Shown piece after piece: positions 1-5,498 of a DNA stretch of 9,703 nucleotides. How positions within the stretch are numbered: position 1 is the first letter of the stretch; every line of letters starts with the position of its first letter. A program made the position numbers and the translations under genes. The notes below the pieces were generated by a model, which was given only the letters and a program-made list of their open reading frames with translations, was not told the DNA's origin and did no database searches. This DNA is from Tannerella sp. (lineage in GTDB: Bacteria; Bacteroidota; Bacteroidia; Bacteroidales; Tannerellaceae): positions 1 to 9,703 of the forward strand of contig JAIRLL010000200.1 in assembly GCA_031259505.1 (NCBI GenBank). Direction: 5' to 3'.

Positions 1-533
1 CCGTTCCAGATCCATTCGCAGATAAGGTTTACACCCTCGCCCGACGAACCCTGATTACCCATTTGCGTGGCCACTTTGTGTTTTGCAGCCAGTTTGGTCA
101 GCAGGCGGGATTCGTATACCGAATGCGTCAACGGTTTCTGCACATACACATGCTTGCCCAGCGTCATGCCTTCGGCGGCAATAAGCGCATGAGTATGATC
201 GGCCGTAGCCACAATCACGGCATCAATGGAACTGCCCAGTTCATCATACATCTTGCGATAGTCCCAATACCGCTTCGCATCTTTCAAGCGGTCGAATACC
301 GGCTTGGAATACTTCCAGTCCACATCGCACAAGGCGACAATGTTTTCCGTTTTTTCCACCGCTCTCAAGTTTCCATTACCCATACCGCCGATACCTACCG
401 CGGCGATATTCAATTTGTCTGTTGGAGCCGTATATCCATGGCTTTTGCCTAATATACTGCTCGGTACAATAGTTAATGCGGCTGCTGCCGCTGCTCCCTG
501 TCGAAGGAACGATCTTCTTGAAATGTTTGACAT
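1..533 (-). CDS. Gfo/Idh/MocA-type NAD(P)-dependent oxidoreductase, Tat-exported, C-terminus outside window
   Basis: The minus strand is open from an ATG at 533-531 to the window edge, giving about 177 residues with no stop. The N-terminus is a twin-arginine signal: SRRSFLRQ at residues 5-12, then a polyalanine/hydrophobic stretch to about 29. A Rossmann dinucleotide-binding start follows at about 41-52 (GIGGMG, fitting GxGxxG), an acidic strand end at 70-72 (CDVD), an ADHTH segment at 111-115, and the family's KP signature at 133-134 within VQKPLTHSVYE. These fit the N-terminal domain of the Gfo/Idh/MocA family, whose members oxidise or reduce sugars and sugar derivatives with a tightly bound nicotinamide cofactor. 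The Tat signal suggests export already folded with its cofactor. Full-length relatives are roughly 400-450 residues, so more than half is missing. The substrate cannot be told. A GH109-like glycosidase, which uses the same fold, is an alternative I consider less likely. A canonical promoter lies upstream. Confidence 0.88.
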   Translation of the reverse strand, partial: MSNISRRSFLRQGAAAAAALTIVPSSILGKSHGYTAPTDKLNIAAVGIGGMGNGNLRAVEKTENIVALCDVDWKYSKPVFDRLKDAKRYWDYRKMYDELGSSIDAVIVATADHTHALIAAEGMTLGKHVYVQKPLTHSVYESRLLTKLAAKHKVATQMGNQGSSGEGVNLICEWIWN

Positions 534-593
534 AGCAATAATAATTTTATGTGAATTAATATGTTATACTATTACAGGCTCTTTTTGCCCTTG

Positions 594-624
594 CAAATAT
601 AAAAAAACGGATATTAATGGCAAA
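594..624 (-). promoter_or_regulatory. Bacteroidetes-type promoter for the Gfo/Idh/MocA oxidoreductase
   Basis: Read on the minus strand, TTTG (complement of 624-621) is followed after exactly 19 bases by TATATTTG (complement of 601-594). This matches the Bacteroidetes primary sigma consensus TTTG-N19-21-TAnnTTTG. Transcription would start near 587, leaving an untranslated leader of about 50 bases before the ATG at 533. The assignment rests on sequence match and position only. Confidence 0.7.
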
Positions 625-754
625 ATATAAAACTGTGTTTGTGCGCAAAAATAATCATTTTTAACTATACAAAAAAAAACGGGCAGTCGTACGAGTAGAA
701 AAAACGACGGCAGGAAAGGTTCGGAAAGGAATGCCAAAAAATGGAAAGATTGTT

Positions 755-772
755 AATTTTCGGGGGAAAATT
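755..772. repeat. Perfect 7-base inverted repeat upstream of the cyd promoter
   Basis: AATTTTC and GAAAATT are separated by GGGG. The repeat lies about 43 bases upstream of the probable cyd -7 element at 815-822, a plausible position for an activator or repressor site. No regulator family can be named from the sequence, and it does not match the FNR/CRP half-site pattern TTGAT-N4-ATCAA. The arms are AT-rich, so chance occurrence is possible. Confidence 0.3.
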
Positions 773-814
773 GATTTTCGAGATTTTTATGCATTATATA
801 ATAATAATGTTTTG

Positions 815-822
815 TATATTTG
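815..822 (+). promoter_or_regulatory. Probable -7 element for DUF4492-cydAB
   Basis: TATATTTG is an exact match to TAnnTTTG and sits 122 bases upstream of the DUF4492 start. I see no good TTTG or TTG at the expected -33 spacing (the bases there read GCATTATATA), so the promoter is either weak at -33 or depends on an activator. That would be reasonable for an oxidase expected to respond to oxygen level, but this is inference. Confidence 0.4.
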
Positions 823-944
823 CAAAATCAAGTTGCAGCCGTTGACGGAATATAGTGACCGATAAAATCGTCTATGCCGATCAATGCTCTGAAAACATGA
901 TGTTTACATAATGTTTGATTTAAAAAGTTAGGAGGATACGATAT

Positions 945-1175
945 ATGACGAATAAGGTTGCCTGGCCGGTGAGAGTATTCAGGTTTTATCTTGAAGGATT
1001 CAGGTCGATGGATTGGGGGCGAACGCTTTGGGCGATTATCCTGATCAAGTTGTTCATTATGTTTGTAGTGCTCCGTATTTTTTTCTTCCCGCGCTATTTG
1101 AACCGTTTCGATACTTGTGCCGAACAGGAAGAATACGTATCGAGCGAACTGATAAACCGGGCGGCAAATCAGTAA
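945..1175 (+). CDS. DUF4492 small membrane protein, first gene of the cyd cluster
   Basis: This 76-residue protein has a conserved-looking N-terminal segment FYLEGFRSMDWGRTLW (residues 14-29). A single hydrophobic membrane segment follows at about 28-48 (AIILIKLFIMFVVLRIFFF), then a short charged tail. From memory, DUF4492 proteins have this size and a FYxxGFRxMxxGRTLW motif, and are found in Bacteroidetes upstream of cytochrome bd genes. No biochemical role is established that I know of. The gene lies 39 bases upstream of cydA on the same strand, so co-transcription is likely. The start is well supported: AGGAGG at 930-935 lies 9 bases before the ATG, an unusually strong ribosome-binding site for this phylum. 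By analogy with CydX/CydS-type single-span subunits, a role in oxidase assembly or stability is possible, but that is inference. Confidence 0.85.
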   Translation: MTNKVAWPVRVFRFYLEGFRSMDWGRTLWAIILIKLFIMFVVLRIFFFPRYLNRFDTCAEQEEYVSSELINRAANQ

Positions 1176-1214
1176 TTTTATTACACTATATATACACCTT
1201 AAACATAAAAAAAC

Positions 1215-2768
1215 ATGGTAGAAAGTATTGATTCTTCGTTGATTGACTGGTCGAGAGCGCAATTTGCTCTCACTGCTGCCTATCACTGGCTTTTCGTGCC
1301 GCTCACGCTTGGGCTGGGCGTCATCATGTCGGTGATGGAAACAATGTATCTGGTGACCGGAAAGGATTTTTGGAAACAGACCGCCCGGTTCTGGATGAAA
1401 TTGTTCGGTATTAACTTTGCCATCGGCGTAGCGACAGGGCTTATCCTCGAATTTGAATTCGGGACGAACTGGTCGAACTACAGTTGGTTTGTGGGCGACA
1501 TTTTCGGAGCTCCGCTGGCCATCGAAGGCGTAGTAGCCTTTTTCATGGAGGCGACGTTTATCGCCATCATGTTTTTCGGATGGGACAAAGTAAGTAAAAA
1601 GGCGCACCTGGCGTCTACCTGGCTCACGACGGCCGGTGCGACGCTGTCTGCATTGTGGATTCTCGTGGCGAACGCATGGATGCAACATCCCACAGGAATG
1701 GTATTTAATCCTGATACGGTGCGTAACGAAATGGTTGACTTCTGGGCTGTGGCATTGTCGCCCATGGCCATCAACAAGTTTTTCCATACGGTGATTTCAG
1801 CCTGGGTGCTGGGCGGCGTGTTCGTGATTGGCGTAAGCAGTTGGTTTCTGCTCAGAAAGCGGCAGCGCGAATTTGCCCTTGCAAGCATCCGGATCGGGGC
1901 GATTTTCGGACTGGCGTCGTCGCTTCTGCTGTTATGGACGGGACATGGCTCCGCCCAGCAGGTGGCAGACAAACAGCCCATGAAACTGGCTGCAATGGAA
2001 GGACTGTACAAAGGCGGCAATGGTGTGGATCTGATTGGCATCGCCGCACTGAATCCGGCAAAAAAAGAGTACAGCGACAGTGAAAACCCGTTCCTGTTCA
2101 AAATTGCATTTCCGAACATGCTGTCTTTCCTGGTTGACTGGGATACAAATTCTTATGTGCCCGGCATCGCCGACCTGATTGATGGCGGCTACGCGACAGA
2201 ACAGGGCATTGCCCTGTCGGCTCAGGAAAAGATCGACCGCGGCAAGGTAGCGATAAAGGCCTTGAGTGATTACCGTCAAGCCGTCAAGGACAAAGACCAT
2301 GCGGCGGCACAGCAGTACGATGCCGTGCTGAAAGAGAACTTTGATTATTTCGGATACGGATATATTGCCAACCCGAGCGATCTGATTCCGTCGGTTCCGC
2401 TTGTATTCTATTCGTTTCACGTGATGATCATTCTGGGAGGCTACTTTATATTAATGTTTATTGTAGCGCTCCTGCTGAGCAGGAAATTTGCCGAACACAA
2501 ATGGCTGCAATGGATTTGTCTGTGGTCGATACCGCTGGCCTACATTGCCGGACAGGCGGGATGGGTTGTCGCCGAAGTGGGACGTCAACCCTGGGCTATT
2601 CAAGACCTGCTGCCGACCAATGCGGCCGTCTCGAAGCTGGCGGCTTCTTCGGTGCAGATCACTTTCTTCCTGTTTCTGATTTTATTCACAATACTGCTGA
2701 TTGCCGAAGTGCGGATAATGGTCAAAGCGATCAAGAAAGGTCCCGAACTGGCGGAAGAGCAGAGTTAA
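1215..2768 (+). CDS. cydA: Cytochrome bd quinol oxidase subunit I
   Basis: CydA carries the quinol site and all three hemes of cytochrome bd, which passes electrons from quinol to oxygen at the cytoplasmic membrane and builds a proton gradient without pumping. At 517 residues it is close to E. coli CydA (522). Aligned by eye, the key residues are present: H24 (E. coli H19 heme ligand, in QFALTAAYHWLFVPLTLG), E104 and E112 (E99, E107), H191 (H186) and M404 (M393) for heme b558, K257 and E262 (K252, E257) for quinol oxidation, and the GRQPW signature at 456-460. The distance from E262 to M404 is similar to E. coli, indicating the long form of the Q-loop. Several hydrophobic segments fit the nine-helix fold. 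The ATG follows an A-rich stretch without Shine-Dalgarno, usual for the phylum. cydB begins 22 bases downstream. Confidence 0.97.
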   Translation: MVESIDSSLIDWSRAQFALTAAYHWLFVPLTLGLGVIMSVMETMYLVTGKDFWKQTARFWMKLFGINFAIGVATGLILEFEFGTNWSNYSWFVGDIFGAPLAIEGVVAFFMEATFIAIMFFGWDKVSKKAHLASTWLTTAGATLSALWILVANAWMQHPTGMVFNPDTVRNEMVDFWAVALSPMAINKFFHTVISAWVLGGVFVIGVSSWFLLRKRQREFALASIRIGAIFGLASSLLLLWTGHGSAQQVADKQPMKLAAMEGLYKGGNGVDLIGIAALNPAKKEYSDSENPFLFKIAFPNMLSFLVDWDTNSYVPGIADLIDGGYATEQGIALSAQEKIDRGKVAIKALSDYRQAVKDKDHAAAQQYDAVLKENFDYFGYGYIANPSDLIPSVPLVFYSFHVMIILGGYFILMFIVALLLSRKFAEHKWLQWICLWSIPLAYIAGQAGWVVAEVGRQPWAIQDLLPTNAAVSKLAASSVQITFFLFLILFTILLIAEVRIMVKAIKKGPELAEEQS

Positions 2769-2790
2769 CAATTTTATAATCCGAATTATC

Positions 2791-3963
2791 ATGGACTATT
2801 CATTTTTACAACACTACTGGTGGTTATTAGTCTCCCTGCTGGGAGCCATACTCGTGTTCCTCATGTTCGTGCAGGGCGGACAGTCGCTTCTGTTTACTGT
2901 CGGCAAAACCGAAATGCAACAGAAAATGCTGCTGAACTCTACCGGACGGAAATGGGAATTTACGTTCACCACACTGGTTACTTTCGGAGGAGCGTTTTTT
3001 GCATCGTTCCCGCTGTTCTACTCCACCAGTTTCGGTGGAGCTTACTGGGTATGGATTTTGATATTGCTCTGCTTTGTGCTGCAGGCCGTTTCGTACGAAT
3101 ATCAGTCGAAAAAAGGCAATCTGCTGGGGAAAAAGACATATCAGATATTCCTCATTCTCAACGGCATATTAGGGCCTATCCTGATTGGTGCGGCTGTCGG
3201 GACGTTTTTCAACGGCGCAAATTTTTACGTAAACAAGGCAAATCTTACCGATTTGGGAATGCCGGTGATCTCCTCGTGGGCAACATATCACGGCGTGCAA
3301 CTTCACGGACTTGAAGCCGCTCTCAATATCTGGAACGTATGCCTCGGGCTGGCTGTTTTCTTCCTGTCGCGCGTGCTGGCGCTGCTCTACTTCATCAACA
3401 ATATCCGGGATGAAGAAATAGATGCCAGATCGCGCAAACAACTGTGGATTGAAACGATTCTGTTCCTCGTATTTTTCCTGACGTTCGTCGTACGTCTTGT
3501 GCTGCAAGATGGTTTTGCCGTCAATCCCGAGACGAAAGAGGTGTTCCTTTCGCCCAATAAATATCTGTTCAACCTGCTGGAAATGCCGGTCGTGCTGGGT
3601 GTATTCCTTGTGGGTGTCGTACTGGTGCTTTTCGGGATACTTTCCACCCTCTTTTCAAAAAAACAGTATAGTAAAGGCATTTGGTTCGCCGGTACGGGTA
3701 CGGTGCTGACTGTGCTGGCGCTGCTGCTTATTGCAGGATGGAACAACACGGCGTATTATCCTTCGGTGGCAGACAACCTGCAAGGTTTGCAAAGTTCGCT
3801 AACCATCGAAAACAGTTCGTCCAGTCTCTTTACGCTGACGGCCATGAGTATTGTTTCGCTGCTGATCCCGTTTGTGCTGGTATATATCTTCTTTGCATGG
3901 AGAGCGCTGGACTTCCGTAAGATAAATAAATCGGAAATGGAACAGAACGAGCACGTTTATTAG
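2791..3963 (+). CDS. cydB: Cytochrome bd quinol oxidase subunit II
   Basis: This 390-residue polytopic membrane protein (E. coli CydB is 379) lies 22 bases after cydA. CydB packs against CydA as a pseudo-symmetric, heme-free subunit needed for stable heme insertion. Family landmarks are the N-terminal WW pair (10-11), LLNSTGRKWE (47-56) aligning with E. coli MINSIAPHWD, GGAFFASFPLFYSTSFGGAYW (66-86), and VSYEYQSK (100-107) aligning with VGFDYRSK. Two differences stand out. The E. coli DGFD tetrad (D26-D29) is replaced by QGGQ (28-31), and the W-D pair before GNQVW becomes W55-E56 followed by FTFTT. I believe this is characteristic of the Bacteroidetes branch rather than damage, since the frame is intact and the rest of the protein is well conserved. 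The gene ends 25 bases before a strong terminator. No cydC, cydD or cydX is visible nearby. Confidence 0.95.
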   Translation: MDYSFLQHYWWLLVSLLGAILVFLMFVQGGQSLLFTVGKTEMQQKMLLNSTGRKWEFTFTTLVTFGGAFFASFPLFYSTSFGGAYWVWILILLCFVLQAVSYEYQSKKGNLLGKKTYQIFLILNGILGPILIGAAVGTFFNGANFYVNKANLTDLGMPVISSWATYHGVQLHGLEAALNIWNVCLGLAVFFLSRVLALLYFINNIRDEEIDARSRKQLWIETILFLVFFLTFVVRLVLQDGFAVNPETKEVFLSPNKYLFNLLEMPVVLGVFLVGVVLVLFGILSTLFSKKQYSKGIWFAGTGTVLTVLALLLIAGWNNTAYYPSVADNLQGLQSSLTIENSSSSLFTLTAMSIVSLLIPFVLVYIFFAWRALDFRKINKSEMEQNEHVY

Positions 3964-3988
3964 TTTTTTGTACTTCATATTTACTTTT

Positions 3989-4034
3989 CCCCCATCCCGC
4001 TTATCCTTAAGCAGCGATGGGGGTTTCTTTTTTT
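3989..4034 (+). terminator. Rho-independent terminator of the DUF4492-cydAB cluster
   Basis: An 8-base outer stem (CCCCCATC at 3989-3996 with GATGGGGG at 4016-4023) encloses a second 5-base stem (GCTTA at 3999-4003 with TAAGC at 4008-4012) around a TCCT loop. It is followed by a T-rich run at 4024-4034. The T-run is on the right side only, so it works for the plus strand. No comparable U-tract serves the convergent MerR gene. Confidence 0.88.
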
Positions 4035-4062
4035 AGGCTGCGCGTTGTGCGTGCGCCTTGAA

Positions 4063-4419
4063 TCATTTTCCCCGCTCGATGTCATTCAGCGCCCCGACCA
4101 GCAGGAGCAGTTCGCTTTTCACCTTCTTCAACCGGAGGGAAACGGCTTCATGATTGACGGCTGTTTCTCTGTTTTCGCGGAGTTTCCGGCGTGCACCGTC
4201 GAGCGTCATGCCGCGTTCTTTCACCAGATGATGAACCAGACGGACATTGTCGATGTCTTCTTTCGTAAAATAACGGGCGCCATTCGGTGTTTTCCGGGGC
4301 GATATTTCGTCGAATACCGTTTCCCAATAGCGCAACGCAGACTCGTTCACATTGAACATCCGGGCGACTTCCTTTATCGAATAGTGGCGTTTTACGTTTT
4401 TTATTTCCTTGAGCGCCAT
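4063..4419 (-). CDS. Short MerR-family transcriptional regulator without effector domain
   Basis: This 118-residue protein has a MerR-type winged helix-turn-helix: YSIKEVARMFNVNESALRYWE at about 13-33, then a wing with ISPRKTPNGARYFTKEDID at about 39-57. A helical segment follows (VRLVHHLVKERGMTLDGARRKL, 59-80), then a C-terminal heptad-like helix (about 90-115) likely to form the antiparallel dimer coil. No C-terminal effector-binding domain or metal-binding cysteine cluster follows, so it probably does not sense a ligand in the manner of BmrR or MerR. The gene starts 11 bases after the stop of the M23 peptidase on the same strand, so the two are very probably co-transcribed. Its target is unknown. 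The shared promoter region with alaS is one candidate, on position alone. Confidence 0.88.
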   Translation of the reverse strand: MALKEIKNVKRHYSIKEVARMFNVNESALRYWETVFDEISPRKTPNGARYFTKEDIDNVRLVHHLVKERGMTLDGARRKLRENRETAVNHEAVSLRLKKVKSELLLLVGALNDIERGK

Positions 4420-4430
4420 GCAACTGTACG

Positions 4431-5414
4431 TTAATCCATAACCTGACCGTGATTTTCCGCAATCCTGAGCATCTGGTCATACTCTTCGGGCGAAAGGTCT
4501 TTGAAGTAATATTTGGCGGGATTGTCATGCCTGTCGCGGATAAGCACTTCGTAATGCAGGTGAGGCCCTGTCGATCGTCCGGTATTTCCCACATATCCGA
4601 TGATTTCGCCACGTTTGACATGCTGTCCCACATGTACCAGATTTCTTATCTGATGGCCGTAGAGCGTCTTGAAATCAAAACCGTGGTCGATGATGATGCA
4701 GTTGCCGTAGCCTTGCCGCCAGCCCGAGAATACGACCGTGCCGTCGCCGGTAGCGTAAATATCCGTGCCGACGGGCGCCGAGAAGTCCATCCCTGTATGG
4801 AAACGCCTTGTATGATAAATCGGATCGATACGCATTCCGTAGCCAGAGGCCGTATGTTTTAAATCCTTGTTAGAAACAGGCTGAATGGCCGGAATGCAGC
4901 GGTTTCGCTCTTCAAGATTTTTGCCCAGTTCGATCAGTTCGTCTAACGAATTGGATTGAATATACATCTGTTTTTTTAGTATATCCATCTTTTTCGTTGT
5001 TTCAATTACCAGTTCCGAATTTGACATTCCCGTGAGGTATTCGTACCGGTTCGTGCCGCCGAAACCCGACTTGCGCACGGATTCGGGAATCGTCCTCGCC
5101 TGAAAAATTGCGCGATACAGTTTTTCGTCTCTCTGCTGTATGTCGTCCAGCACTTCAAAGGCATTGTCCAGTTGCAACGAAAGCACGTTGTATTGCGTCT
5201 GCAACAGGTCATTTTCCTTTCTCAGCATCGATTCCATCGGCGACGAAAACACCTGCGAAAAGGTGTAGAACAACCCGCCTCCGATAAAAATACCCGAGAT
5301 AAGATGCCTCAACACAGCGAAAATACGCTTTTTAGCCGACGGATACACCCGTTCGTAAGTGAGCGTATTCGGGTTGTAGCAATAGTAGATTTTCCTCGAT
5401 TTAAACAGTCCCAT
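4431..5414 (-). CDS. Membrane-anchored M23 (LytM-type) metallopeptidase
   Basis: This 327-residue protein has a short basic cytoplasmic N-terminus (1-30), one hydrophobic membrane segment (about 31-54) acting as an uncleaved anchor, and a periplasmic helical, coiled-coil-like region (about 60-105 and 137-172). A C-terminal LytM domain follows (about 184-300). The zinc/active-site set is complete: H206 and D210 in HTGMD, H254 in LYGHQ, and H285 and H287 in GPHLHYE. M23 enzymes cut peptide cross-links in peptidoglycan. With these residues intact this one should be an active endopeptidase rather than an EnvC/NlpD-like activator. It is read as the first gene of a two-gene unit with the MerR regulator, divergently from alaS. 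Its probable role is cell-wall turnover or cell shape, but the exact process cannot be read from the sequence. The start at 5414 gives a standard signal-anchor topology. Confidence 0.93.
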   Translation of the reverse strand: MGLFKSRKIYYCYNPNTLTYERVYPSAKKRIFAVLRHLISGIFIGGGLFYTFSQVFSSPMESMLRKENDLLQTQYNVLSLQLDNAFEVLDDIQQRDEKLYRAIFQARTIPESVRKSGFGGTNRYEYLTGMSNSELVIETTKKMDILKKQMYIQSNSLDELIELGKNLEERNRCIPAIQPVSNKDLKHTASGYGMRIDPIYHTRRFHTGMDFSAPVGTDIYATGDGTVVFSGWRQGYGNCIIIDHGFDFKTLYGHQIRNLVHVGQHVKRGEIIGYVGNTGRSTGPHLHYEVLIRDRHDNPAKYYFKDLSPEEYDQMLRIAENHGQVMD

Positions 5415-5436
5415 TATAATAACAATTCTAAAAAGG

Positions 5437-5467
5437 CTTGCAAATATAATTATTTGCCCTATTTTTG
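5437..5467 (+). promoter_or_regulatory. Bacteroidetes-type promoter for alaS-aroB
   Basis: CTTG at 5437-5440 is followed after 19 bases by TATTTTTG at 5460-5467, an exact TAnnTTTG match. Initiation near 5474 would give a leader of about 25 bases before the alaS ATG at 5499. The element almost exactly coincides with the opposing promoter at 5441-5471. Confidence 0.65.
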
Positions 5468-5471
5468 CAAA
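5441..5471 (-). promoter_or_regulatory. Bacteroidetes-type promoter for the M23 peptidase-MerR unit
   Basis: On the minus strand, TTTG (complement of 5471-5468) precedes TATATTTG (complement of 5448-5441) with a 19-base spacer, matching the sigma-ABfr consensus in both elements. Transcription would start near 5434, about 20 bases before the peptidase ATG at 5414. Its -33 box abuts the alaS -7 box, and its -7 box abuts the alaS -33 box. Confidence 0.68.
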
Positions 5472-5498
5472 ATGTTTTGTACATTATAATCATAAATT

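Larger units (their letters stand above)
534..944. other. 411-base divergent intergenic region between oxidoreductase and DUF4492-cydAB
   Basis: This AT-rich stretch holds no convincing gene on either strand. The short reading frames entering it are shadows of the oxidoreductase or lack any protein-like features. It contains the oxidoreductase promoter (594-624), a probable -7 element for the cyd cluster (815-822), a 7-base inverted repeat (755-772), and an AGGAGG ribosome-binding site at 930-935. The leader from the presumed start near 829 to the first codon at 945 would be about 115 bases, longer than is usual here, so there is room for post-transcriptional control, although I see no recognisable riboswitch. 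Confidence 0.6.

Noticed and set aside
63..630. Plus-strand frames over the left edge
   Set aside because: They are antisense to the oxidoreductase, which has a Tat signal, a Rossmann motif and a matching promoter.
771..790. TTGATTTTCGAG as an FNR/CRP-type site
   Set aside because: Only one half-site resembles the consensus; the matching ATCAA half is missing at the required spacing.
1013..1231. A 72-codon alternative to the DUF4492 gene
   Set aside because: It overlaps DUF4492 in another frame, lacks a ribosome-binding site and runs into cydA.
828..1787. A 319-codon minus-strand frame over DUF4492 and the start of cydA
   Set aside because: It overlaps two recognised genes, is rich in His/Arg/Pro without domain features, and has no promoter on its strand.
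2861..2961. CydB as a degenerate or inactive copy because of missing acidic residues
   Set aside because: The frame is intact, length is normal, surrounding motifs are well conserved, and it is paired with a complete CydA. Lineage-specific variation is the better explanation.
3989..4034. The cydB terminator as a bidirectional terminator also serving MerR
   Set aside because: On the minus strand the hairpin is followed by an A/G-rich stretch, not a U-tract.
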